A DNA stretch of 64,000 nt. Source: CAZSSH01 sp964609825 (GTDB taxonomy: Bacteria > Verrucomicrobiota > Lentisphaeria > Victivallales > Victivallaceae). The position numbers and the translations under genes were made by a program. The stretch spans positions 199,608 to 263,607 of the forward strand of contig CAZSSH010000007.1 of NCBI GenBank assembly GCA_964609825.1, in the 5' to 3' direction. The number at the start of each line of letters is the position of its first letter. Positions within the stretch are counted from its first letter, which is position 1. Positions 52,315 to 60,757 of the stretch are shown here, piece by piece. The notes below the pieces were generated by a model, which was not told the origin of the DNA, did not search any database, and saw only the letters and a program-made list of their open reading frames with translations.

Positions 52315-53982
52315 ATGAAAAAACTGGTTTTGGGTTTGGTGGCGGCAATGATCGCTTATTGGGTGGCGGCGGCGCCGACAACTTTGGATCTGAATACGGC
52401 CGTCGGCGGCGAACGCGCCGAGGTCAACGGTAAAAACACTGTTTTTTTGCCAAAATCGGCCGAGGTCAAAAAAGACGCGATCACGATTGCTCTCCCGCAG
52501 CCGTTGCCCGCCGGGACGTGGCTCCTTGATTTTGAGCTCTACGGAGACTGGACGACGCGCAATGTCAACATGTTGTTTGCCTTTGACAATCAGGCCAAAT
52601 TTATGATTGATACTTCGCTTTTTCAGCGGACTCGCGATTTTTATCATGCCAAAGTGATTTTAAGGACGCAAAGCCCGATCAATGAAATCAAAATGCTATC
52701 GGGCCGCAAGCGCGATTTGGACGGGTTGGGAGTTGCCGGGATCACCATTGACGCGTGTCCGTCCGATCTCTTAAGTTCCCCCTACTCCATGATTTATTTT
52801 GAGCTGCCGGTCAAAGACGGCCGGATCGACTGGTCCAATGATATGGCTTACGGGGTCTATACCTTTCACTTTAAGGATGCCTGCGGCCTTGACGTTGAGA
52901 CCCCCCAAGGCAAGTTTGAAGTCCCCCCAGCCAAGTCGATCAACCTTGCCGGCAAAGAATTTACCAGACTTGTTGTCATGGGCGACACTCCGGCGATGGT
53001 TTCTGGCCTGCGCTGTGTGGACAGTTTGGTCAAATATGCGGAGTATAAGGCTGCTCCCGCAACCTATGATTTAAGCAAACGCGACAAGGGCGTCCTCAGA
53101 TTGGTCGGCAATATCAAGAGCGAGCCCGCCGTTCCGTTGTATCCGGACGGGAAAAAGATTGCGTTGGTGACAAGCTGGGATGACGGCCGTAAATTTGATT
53201 TTCAGCTTGCCGATATTTTGGATAAATACGGTGTGCGCGGCACCTTTGCAGTCAATTTTAACTCTGAAACCATGCCCGATTTGGAAAAATTTGAGGATCG
53301 CGGCTTTGAGATTGCCTCTCACAGCTACTCGCATCCGGCATTGTGGAATTGCACTCCGGAGAAATGTCGCAAGGAGTACGAGTCATTGCGGGCAATACTC
53401 GAGCAAAAACTCGGGCATCCGGTGATCAGCTTTGTTTTTCCCTTTAATTATCAGCCAAGCTATGATGAGAATGGCGATTATGTCTTGAAGGGGATGACTG
53501 ATGCCGGTTTTTGGGGCGGCCGCCCGACCTCCCAAGCCAGCGACAAGACGATTCAAAATATGGGCGAAAAAGTGCTCCTAAAACCGGATTTTCACTTTAT
53601 GGCTTCCCCGGCCAGTGTGGCGGCAAGGTTGAAAAGCGCCCGCGAGGTTCCCGGCTCCTTTATTTATTTGTGGGGGCACAGTTACGAACTCGTCAATGGC
53701 GGCGACAAACGCCTCGAGGAAAATCTCGCCATTTTGGGCAACCAGCCGGATATCTGGTATGCCTCGCAGGGGAGTTTCTCGGTCTGGCAGTTTATCCGTA
53801 ATCATCTGGAAATCAAAAAGATTGCGGACAATGAGTACGAGGTCTCCATCCCCTGGATCCACGACGACGTCAAAACCTTTGCCCCGGTGGCGTTGACCGT
53901 CCCGGCCGGGACGACCGGGGTCTACTGGAATGATCGCAAGATCGACGTCGATGACGACAATCAGGTCGTTTTAGAGTTGTAA
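52315..53982 (+). CDS. secreted polysaccharide deacetylase-like protein (CE4)
   Basis: 555 residues: signal peptide (1-19), a ~260-residue beta-rich N-terminal region, then a CE4/NodB-type barrel with Asp289-Asp290 in TSWDDGRKFDF, metal histidines in EIASHSYSHPAL, and VISFVFPFNY, GSFIYLWGHSYEL; a ~60-residue C-terminal sandwich follows. It removes acetyl groups from glycans. The barrel resembles the shorter CE4 protein at 59941, with the same WGHxYE and DIWYA segments. Extracytoplasmic. Confidence 0.88.
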   Translation: MKKLVLGLVAAMIAYWVAAAPTTLDLNTAVGGERAEVNGKNTVFLPKSAEVKKDAITIALPQPLPAGTWLLDFELYGDWTTRNVNMLFAFDNQAKFMIDTSLFQRTRDFYHAKVILRTQSPINEIKMLSGRKRDLDGLGVAGITIDACPSDLLSSPYSMIYFELPVKDGRIDWSNDMAYGVYTFHFKDACGLDVETPQGKFEVPPAKSINLAGKEFTRLVVMGDTPAMVSGLRCVDSLVKYAEYKAAPATYDLSKRDKGVLRLVGNIKSEPAVPLYPDGKKIALVTSWDDGRKFDFQLADILDKYGVRGTFAVNFNSETMPDLEKFEDRGFEIASHSYSHPALWNCTPEKCRKEYESLRAILEQKLGHPVISFVFPFNYQPSYDENGDYVLKGMTDAGFWGGRPTSQASDKTIQNMGEKVLLKPDFHFMASPASVAARLKSAREVPGSFIYLWGHSYELVNGGDKRLEENLAILGNQPDIWYASQGSFSVWQFIRNHLEIKKIADNEYEVSIPWIHDDVKTFAPVALTVPAGTTGVYWNDRKIDVDDDNQVVLEL

Positions 53983-54036
53983 TCACGAAAAAAATCGTCA
54001 TTGCGGCGGTTTTTTGATAAAAAAATCGAAAGGCTC

Positions 54037-54107
54037 TTGACAAGCGATCTTTTTTATGGTATAATTAATGGTAAGGTAATGTAATGTAAGTAGTGATACC
54101 ATTAATT
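54037..54107 (+). promoter_or_regulatory. consensus promoter with inverted and tandem repeats ahead of module 3
   Basis: Perfect TTGACA (54037-54042), 17 bp, TATAAT (54060-54065) with an extended TG. A perfect 11-bp inverted repeat AATTAATGGTA (54063-54073) / TACCATTAATT (54097-54107) overlaps the -10 and leader, and the space between holds four tandem 5-mers GTAAG GTAAT GTAAT GTAAG (54071-54090). Probable operator of the GntR regulator two genes on. Confidence 0.7.
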
Positions 54108-54124
54108 TACAAGAAGGAAATGCC

Positions 54125-54802
54125 ATGAAAAAGAATTTTACCTTGATCGAATTGCTGGTTGTAATCGCGATTATCGCTATTTTGGCAAGCATGCTGCTGC
54201 CCGCCTTGAATCAGGCGCGCGACCGGGCGCAAAATACCAAATGCTCGGCGGCGTTAAAACAATTGTCGATGGGATTAATCATGTATGCCGATGCTCATAA
54301 AGGAATTATAAAAATTAACAATTGGCAGAAAAACAGTGAGTACCGCTCAATGTTTCCGTCCTATGACACCGCGTCGCCGGAGATGTACCCGTCAGGTTTG
54401 ATCTGTCCCAAGGCGCGCGGCGCAATTATGAATTACGGCGGCAAATTCAATATCAATTTGTCCTACGGGATCAATGCCTACGGTCATTTGGGGCGGGCGG
54501 ATTACTCGTTTGCGACCTTGACCGGCGATTACACCGCCAACCAGTATGCGATGAGCAAGGTGGTCAACCCGAGCCGCAAGGTGCAACTGATGGACGGCCT
54601 CGACTGGTGGCTCAACCCGACTTCGACGCTGGCGGCTTATGAGGCCAACGGCGAAGTGTCCAAGACGATGCAGACGGCCTGGCGTCACAGCGATGCGGCC
54701 AATCTGGCGTTTTTTGACGGTCACGTCGAGAGCCGCAAGTATCCGTCAATTTCGTACAATTACGCACCCAATAAAAGTTATTGGTGCGCCTATTTTAAAT
54801 AA
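54125..54802 (+). CDS. pseudopilin-like protein, H-X9-DG family (module 3)
   Basis: 225 residues with leader MKKN and the methylation segment FTLIELLVVIAIIAILASM, a helix, a variable domain and an intact H-X9-DG tail (HSDAANLAFFDG). The residue before the segment is Asn. GAAGGAAATGCC precedes ATG 54125. Here the pseudopilin comes before the regulator (20 bp), unlike modules 1 and 2, and GH2 follows. Confidence 0.92.
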   Translation: MKKNFTLIELLVVIAIIAILASMLLPALNQARDRAQNTKCSAALKQLSMGLIMYADAHKGIIKINNWQKNSEYRSMFPSYDTASPEMYPSGLICPKARGAIMNYGGKFNINLSYGINAYGHLGRADYSFATLTGDYTANQYAMSKVVNPSRKVQLMDGLDWWLNPTSTLAAYEANGEVSKTMQTAWRHSDAANLAFFDGHVESRKYPSISYNYAPNKSYWCAYFK

Positions 54803-54821
54803 CATAGCCAAGGAATCATAA

Positions 54822-55793
54822 ATGTCCGTGTCTCCTGAAATTCCGATGTATTTGCGCATCCGTGAGGATTTGCTGCATGCCATGCAGCTGGACCCGGCGG
54901 GAAGCGTCCCCTCCGAGCGTGCGTTGTGTCAAAAATACAACGTCTGCCGTCCGACTGTCCACAAGGCGTTGGAATACTTTACCGAAAACAACCTGATCGT
55001 CCGGTTGCCCGGCAAAGGTTCCTTTTTTGCGGGCAAGCGCAGCTCATTGCCGACCGAAGTCAAGCTGGTGATCCGCCATGATTGGCGGCATTGGGTCGGC
55101 GACCTGTTTTTTGAGCAGGTAATACAGGGGCTGTACCGCGAGCTTGCAACGGTAGGGATTCCGCTCTCCATGGAGCAATACTCGGAATCGTTGATTTCGC
55201 GTTTGTCCGAGATGTCGCAAACTTGCAGCATCTGGCTGTCACCTGAGCGCTCCGAAGTGGCCGCATTGACGTCGCTGGCGGAGCGCGGCCGTCAGGTCAT
55301 TGCCATAAACCATACCATTGACCACCCGGCGGTGAGCTCGGTGTCGATTGACCACCGGCAGTCGGGGATTTTGGCGGCCAATTTCGTCAAAGAGTGCAAT
55401 GTATCGCGCGTGGTTTATTTTTCGCACAGCGCCGATGCCAATTTACAGCAGCGGCGCGAAGCCGCGTTGCTGGCTGCGTTGGACCGATCCGTGGTTTATG
55501 AGAGTGTCAAAATCGACTTTGACGCTCCGCATTTGGAGGTAATGCGTCAGCATTTTGATCCCCGTAACGCCGTGATGATTTTAAACTCGATGTGTCTGTG
55601 GGATCACGCCTGCAGCGCTTTTGGCTTGGAGATGGCCAAGACGCTTATTTTTGTCAACACCGCCGAATTTTTGCCGGGCAACCCGTGCCGGATTTTGGGT
55701 TTGCCCGCACGCCTGGGGCAAATTGCCGGCCAGATGATTGCCCGGTGTGAGCGGGCCGGGGCACAGTGTTTGGTCGAGCCGGTGCGTTTGTAA
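54822..55793 (+). CDS. GntR-type regulator with LacI-like sensor domain (module 3)
   Basis: 323 residues: winged helix (IREDLLHAMQLDPAGSVPSE, RALCQKYNVCRPTVHKALEY, IVRLPGKGSFFAGKR) and a periplasmic-binding-like C-terminal domain. Similar in plan to the module-2 regulator. AAGGAAT precedes the ATG. It probably binds the inverted repeat ahead of the pseudopilin gene and controls pseudopilin, GH2 and CE4. Confidence 0.88.
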   Translation: MSVSPEIPMYLRIREDLLHAMQLDPAGSVPSERALCQKYNVCRPTVHKALEYFTENNLIVRLPGKGSFFAGKRSSLPTEVKLVIRHDWRHWVGDLFFEQVIQGLYRELATVGIPLSMEQYSESLISRLSEMSQTCSIWLSPERSEVAALTSLAERGRQVIAINHTIDHPAVSSVSIDHRQSGILAANFVKECNVSRVVYFSHSADANLQQRREAALLAALDRSVVYESVKIDFDAPHLEVMRQHFDPRNAVMILNSMCLWDHACSAFGLEMAKTLIFVNTAEFLPGNPCRILGLPARLGQIAGQMIARCERAGAQCLVEPVRL

Positions 55794-55832
55794 GCAAATA
55801 AGCCAATTATTTTATCATTTTTGAGGATTGTT

Positions 55833-58800
55833 ATGAAAAAGGGTTTGTTTCTCGGATGGTTGTCGGTGGTTTCGAGTTTAACGGCAATGGCGGAGGTGCC
55901 ACCCTATTATCCCGCGCCGCAGCCGGTGCCGCCTTTGGGGCAAACGGTGGATAAATTTGCGCTGTCAGTCGAAGTGCCGGGGCTGGGCAAGCTTGCATAC
56001 TCCGACTTTAACGGTGAAATGAGCTTGGACGGGACGTGGAAAATCAGCCCCTTGCAGCGCTCGGCGACACCCTTTGCCGACAACGTTTTGCTCAATCAAA
56101 AATTTCAGGACTTCGCCTTTAATGACAACTCTTGGCGCGAGATTCCGGTGCCGCTGGACGTTCACCGTTTTGACAACACGCTTTACCGCGCCAACGAGCC
56201 TTATGTGGCTGGCGCTTACCGCAAACAATTCACCATCCCGGCGGCCAAACAACCGCGGCAAATATTGCTCGACTTTGGCGTCATCGGCTATGAGGGATCG
56301 GTGTTTGTCAACGGCAAACCGGCCGGGAGCCATCACGGCGACTTTATTCCTTACTCGGTCAATGTGACGCCTTTGCTGCAATCCGGCGAAAACACTTTGT
56401 TTGTCCGCTTTTTAAGCGATGCCGGTCCGGCGCACGGAGCGGTCCCGGCGGCCAAACATGTCTACGGCTCACAGTGGAGCCCGACCAATATCAAGGCCGG
56501 GCTGTGGCAGAGCGTCAAATTGTTGACCAAGGCGGGCGATATTTATTTCGGTCAAATCCTGGTCAGCCCCGACTTGGCCAATTCGTCGGTCAGGGTCGAT
56601 TACGAGCTCCAAAACAACGGCAAGCCGGTCAAGGCGGAGCTCATGTTTGCCGTCGTTTCGGCGATGAAAAGCGATGCCGGGAAACTTGTCTCAAAGTGGG
56701 TCAGCGTCCCGGCGCAATTGACCGCAAAGATGAATACCGGCAGTGCGGTGATCCCGCTTGACCGGCCGCAAAAGTGGTCGCTTGATCACCCTTATTTGTA
56801 TGATTTGACCGGGGTTGTCAAACTGGACGGCAAAGCCGTTGCCTTGGACATCGCGCGCTTCGGCTACCGCGATTTCAAGATTAAAGGGACCGATTTTTAC
56901 CTCAACGGCGAGCGTATTTATCTCTTTGGCGAAAATCTGCGCTCGGTCGACTTCGGTGGCCGCAATCCCGATGTCGCCGCCGACCGCGCCTCGTTGGCGA
57001 AGCAGCTGGCCGGGTTCAAGTCGCAGGGGGTCAATATCATCCGTACCGCGCACCAGCCGATTTTGCCGGTGGCGCTGGATATCGCCGATGAAATCGGTTT
57101 GATGGTGTATGACGAGAGCGGCTGGAGTTTTACCAACAAGCTTGACCCCGCGTTTGGCGCAATCAATGAGGCCGAGCTGCTGGCTTGGCTGGCGCGCGAT
57201 TACAATCACCCCTCGGTGGTGATGTGGTCGGGGGCCAACGAGGTCGTCCACCGCAATCGGCCCGACATCCGCGCCTTGCTTGATCGGCAAGTGGAGCTCA
57301 TTCGGGCCTTTGACCGCTCGGGCCGCCCGGTTGGGTCTTTCTCCGGCTCGGCGAGTCACACGAGTTACGGCAACGACCCTTTAAAAACCGACTTTTTGGA
57401 TCTTCACAGCTATGACGGCCTGGCCACCACCGCGTGGACCAACTGGAGCAAAAAAGTCGACCAAATGTACCAGGTAAGCCAAAAGGATTACGATCAGACC
57501 GGCGGCATGCTGAAAATGCCTTATATTATCTGGGAGTGTGTCGGCTATTCGTGGGGTGGCAAGAGCGACCGCAATTATAAAGAAAATGATATTAATAGTT
57601 ATATGAAATACGTCGGGGTCAAAAGCACTTGGGCCGAACCCAACGGCATCGGCTTCTCGGGCTCCATCGGTTTGGCCGCCGCCCTTGATCCGGCGCGCGG
57701 CAGCCAGTACGGCAAAGCATTTATGGGCAAACGCTTGCTGGAGTTGATTCGGCAAAATCCGCGCATCACCGGGTTTGCCCCGTGGCAGCACGCGTATGAT
57801 TTGCCGATGGCGTCAATCTGGAATCAACCGGTATTGCCCGGCTTGCGCAACGCCCAAAATCTGCCGCCGCGCAATCTGATTGCCGACAACGGTCTTGAGT
57901 CGGAGTGGTTTGCGGTCAACAGCACCAATCAAACCTTTGCCGACGGTAACATCAAAGTTGTGCTGGTCGCCGCCGACCAGAAAGAGTATTTATTGGGCGA
58001 ATACGCCACCGGACCGATCCCGCCTTGGAGTACCGCCTCCGGCGCGGTCAAGGCCAAGCTCCCGTTGCTCGCAACAGCCGGACAATTACGGGTCACGCTG
58101 ACGGCGGGCGGCCGCGAGCTCGGGCGTAATTTTTATGACCTCTCGGTGATGATATTAAAGGATATTACGCAAAAAGTCTCTGCCAAGGGTAACGTTGCTT
58201 TATTAAACACAAATCCGGCAGTGGCGGCGATGTTAACCGATTTGGGGATCACCTTTGAACAAGTTGAACTCAAAAGTCTCAACCCCAAAGATTTCCCGTT
58301 TGCCGTCGCGCCTCCCGGTTTCGACGCTGGTCGTTACGGCGAGTTGTCCGCTTACGCTAATGCGGGCGGACGTTTGCTCATTTTGGAGCAAAAATCCGGG
58401 CCCAAAGAGGTGCTCCCAGGCTTGCAAAGCGTGACTTCGCCGTTGCCCTTTGTCGATCTTATTTTAATCAAACACCCGGTGTTTGCCGGTCTTACGCAGG
58501 CCAATTTTGAGCTTTGGCCCGTCAATCCCGACGGGATGGTGATCGTCAACTCGATTTCGCCGTTTTCCGCCAATGCTTTGGCCGCGCGCGGCCCGTTGCT
58601 GAGCGGTCAAAACATCGAGAGCGCCGTTATGGAGGCCAAAATCGGCTCCGGCGCGGTCTTTTGGAGTCAGTTGGAGGCTTGCAATTTGTGGAAAATTGAC
58701 GGCGGGGCAAGCACCTATTTGCGCAACGTTTTGGCCTACTGGCTCAAGGGCGATTTAAGCTCTACCATCCAAAATTTCGCTGCCCGGCGCGGCCGCCAGA

Positions 58801-59858
58801 GCTCGATTCCGCGCTCCCGCGAGGTTTTCATCGACTTAAAAGCGTACGCCAACCGCTCCTTTGCCGACTGGACCGGGCAGGGGGACAACAATTTTTCCGC
58901 CATGCCGCTCGGAGTGCAGGAGGTCGGTAAATTGCGCTTCTCAATCATCGACCCGGCGGCCAATCAAAACAAGAGTTGTCTCATCCTCCGCGGCTCGGCC
59001 AAGCCCGAGTTCCCGGCCAAAATCACCGGGATCAAGGTGGACCGCAAGCTTGCCCGGATCTTTTTTCTCCACACCGGCGCGTGGAGCGGCAATGACGCGG
59101 GGCGCTACCGGATGCATTACAGTGACGGTACTTACAGCGATTATTTGCTGGTCAGCAATTACAACATCGGCGACTGGTGGCAGACCGGCTTTTTGACCGA
59201 CGCCGTCCCGGGGATCATCCGCGCCAATGCCGTGACCGAAAAAGTCGGCACCTTTGTGGCCGAGTGGGAGAATCCTTACCCGCAAAAGACGATCGCCGCC
59301 ATCGACTTTATTTCGGCGGGCGGCACCGGCGACATTGACTATATGCCGGGGCGCTTCCCGGTCAGCATATTGATCGCGGCCACCGGCGAATCGGCCTCGG
59401 ACGACACGTTGCCGCTCGCCGGCAAATGGAGCGGCGGCGCCAAGGGCGATGCGGCGGCGCCGACGATTTCCGAGCAGGACGGCTACGCCAAAATCAAATT
59501 TCCGGAAGTCGGCGAAAACGGTTACAATTACGCCATGCTGCGCTTTGACACGGCAAAATTTGACTCGGACAAGCACAAATATTTGACCTTCTTTGCCCGT
59601 TCGGCGATCGGCGGCGCTCTGGATGCGTGTTTGCCCGAAGCCCAGTGGAAGAGCCGTTACCGCGGCGTCTTTGACCTGGACAGCCGCTTCACCGACTGGC
59701 GCAAGGTTCGGTTGAGCTTGGATGATGACATGCAGGGCTCGGTCATGAAGGATAAAAAGCTGCGCGGCGAGTTTTTCCTCTACCACGGCGAAAACAAAAA
59801 AATTCCCGGCGGCGCCAAAGCAATCGAAATCGATATTCGCGACCTTTGTTTTGAGTAA
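55833..59858 (+). CDS. large secreted GH2 family glycosidase
   Basis: 1341 residues from ATG 55833. Signal peptide (MKKGLFLGWLSVVSSLTAMA); GH2 sugar-binding domain (~35-240, DGTWKISPLQ, FVNGKPAGSHHGDFIPYSVN), immunoglobulin-like domain, then a TIM barrel (~350-690) with GENLRSVDFGGRNP and the acid/base Glu470 in VMWSGANEVVHRN; IIWECVGYSWGG is near the likely nucleophile region. About 600 further residues form beta-rich domains, ending in a CBM-like sandwich. Probably a beta-galactosidase or glucuronidase-like enzyme; specificity unknown. GAGGA sets the start; a codon at 55821 is upstream. Confidence 0.9.
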   Translation: MKKGLFLGWLSVVSSLTAMAEVPPYYPAPQPVPPLGQTVDKFALSVEVPGLGKLAYSDFNGEMSLDGTWKISPLQRSATPFADNVLLNQKFQDFAFNDNSWREIPVPLDVHRFDNTLYRANEPYVAGAYRKQFTIPAAKQPRQILLDFGVIGYEGSVFVNGKPAGSHHGDFIPYSVNVTPLLQSGENTLFVRFLSDAGPAHGAVPAAKHVYGSQWSPTNIKAGLWQSVKLLTKAGDIYFGQILVSPDLANSSVRVDYELQNNGKPVKAELMFAVVSAMKSDAGKLVSKWVSVPAQLTAKMNTGSAVIPLDRPQKWSLDHPYLYDLTGVVKLDGKAVALDIARFGYRDFKIKGTDFYLNGERIYLFGENLRSVDFGGRNPDVAADRASLAKQLAGFKSQGVNIIRTAHQPILPVALDIADEIGLMVYDESGWSFTNKLDPAFGAINEAELLAWLARDYNHPSVVMWSGANEVVHRNRPDIRALLDRQVELIRAFDRSGRPVGSFSGSASHTSYGNDPLKTDFLDLHSYDGLATTAWTNWSKKVDQMYQVSQKDYDQTGGMLKMPYIIWECVGYSWGGKSDRNYKENDINSYMKYVGVKSTWAEPNGIGFSGSIGLAAALDPARGSQYGKAFMGKRLLELIRQNPRITGFAPWQHAYDLPMASIWNQPVLPGLRNAQNLPPRNLIADNGLESEWFAVNSTNQTFADGNIKVVLVAADQKEYLLGEYATGPIPPWSTASGAVKAKLPLLATAGQLRVTLTAGGRELGRNFYDLSVMILKDITQKVSAKGNVALLNTNPAVAAMLTDLGITFEQVELKSLNPKDFPFAVAPPGFDAGRYGELSAYANAGGRLLILEQKSGPKEVLPGLQSVTSPLPFVDLILIKHPVFAGLTQANFELWPVNPDGMVIVNSISPFSANALAARGPLLSGQNIESAVMEAKIGSGAVFWSQLEACNLWKIDGGASTYLRNVLAYWLKGDLSSTIQNFAARRGRQSSIPRSREVFIDLKAYANRSFADWTGQGDNNFSAMPLGVQEVGKLRFSIIDPAANQNKSCLILRGSAKPEFPAKITGIKVDRKLARIFFLHTGAWSGNDAGRYRMHYSDGTYSDYLLVSNYNIGDWWQTGFLTDAVPGIIRANAVTEKVGTFVAEWENPYPQKTIAAIDFISAGGTGDIDYMPGRFPVSILIAATGESASDDTLPLAGKWSGGAKGDAAAPTISEQDGYAKIKFPEVGENGYNYAMLRFDTAKFDSDKHKYLTFFARSAIGGALDACLPEAQWKSRYRGVFDLDSRFTDWRKVRLSLDDDMQGSVMKDKKLRGEFFLYHGENKKIPGGAKAIEIDIRDLCFE

Positions 59859-59904
59859 AAAAGTTAAAATTGAGGTTGTAAAAGGATAGTTACGGATGTA
59901 TATT

Positions 59905-59933
59905 CCCCCATCATGAGCTTTTTACGATGGGGG
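59905..59933 (+). terminator. hairpin between GH2 and CE4 genes
   Basis: Perfect 8-bp stem CCCCCATC / GATGGGGG followed by TATTTT. It may end the GH2 message; it also covers the G-rich sequence that would act as SD for the next gene. Confidence 0.55.
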
Positions 59934-59940
59934 TATTTTC

Positions 59941-60738
59941 ATGGTTGTGCGTTTTTTGTATCCGGAGGGCAAAGTCAAGGCCCTGACGTTGAGCTATGAC
60001 GACGGGGTCAAGCAGGACCGTCGTCTGGTTGAAATTTTTAACCAGTACGGTCTCAAAGGGTCGTTTCACCTCAACTCCGGAACTTGGGGGAGCGGCAACC
60101 GGCTTGATGAGTCGGAGGTTGCCGCCGTATATCAGGGGCACGAAATCTCGTGTCACAGCGTTTCGCATCCTTTTTTGGAGCGTTTGCCCGCTGGTGAAGT
60201 AATGCGCGAAATTTTTGACGACCGCCGCAATTTGGAGAAATTGGCCGGTTATCCGGTGGTCGGGATGTCCTACCCTTTCGGTACCTACAGCCAGTCGGTT
60301 ATTGAGATCGCCAAAGCGGCCGGTATCAAATACTCCCGCACCACCCGCAGCCACGGCTGGTACGGGATCCCCGACGATTTTTTGGAGTGGCACCCGACTT
60401 GCCACCACAACGACGATTTGATCAACCGCACCAAGCGCTTTTTTGAAATAAAGTACTCGCTCGCGTTGTTTTACGTCTGGGGACATGCCTATGAGTTTGA
60501 CAATGATAACAATTGGGCGCTCATTGAGGAATTCGCCAAACTGGCCTCCGGTCGTTTTGACATCTGGTACGCGACCAATATTGAGATTTATCACTACCTC
60601 ACCGCTCTTCGCCAAGCGATCGTCTCGGCGGACGGGATGCAGATTTACAACAACAGCGGCCTGACGCTGTGGTTTACTTACAATGAAAAAGTCGGCTCCA
60701 TCCTGCCCGGCGAAAACAAAGATGTAACAGATTTGTAA
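59941..60738 (+). CDS. cytoplasmic polysaccharide deacetylase-like protein (CE4)
   Basis: 265 residues with no signal peptide. CE4 landmarks: Asp20-Asp21 in LSYDDGVKQD, histidines in EISCHSVSHPFLERL, GMSYPFGTYS and YVWGHAYEFD. It shares the barrel with the secreted protein at 52315 but lacks that protein's extra domains. The only SD-like sequence is the GGGGG in the hairpin just upstream. Likely deacetylates an imported sugar or oligosaccharide from the GH2 pathway. Confidence 0.87.
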   Translation: MVVRFLYPEGKVKALTLSYDDGVKQDRRLVEIFNQYGLKGSFHLNSGTWGSGNRLDESEVAAVYQGHEISCHSVSHPFLERLPAGEVMREIFDDRRNLEKLAGYPVVGMSYPFGTYSQSVIEIAKAAGIKYSRTTRSHGWYGIPDDFLEWHPTCHHNDDLINRTKRFFEIKYSLALFYVWGHAYEFDNDNNWALIEEFAKLASGRFDIWYATNIEIYHYLTALRQAIVSADGMQIYNNSGLTLWFTYNEKVGSILPGENKDVTDL

Positions 60739-60757
60739 ATCATTACTCCATAAGTCT

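Noticed and set aside
54071..54090. CRISPR-like or satellite repeat
   Set aside because: Only four 5-bp units with no spacers; better explained as part of an operator. No CRISPR array or cas gene was seen anywhere in the window.
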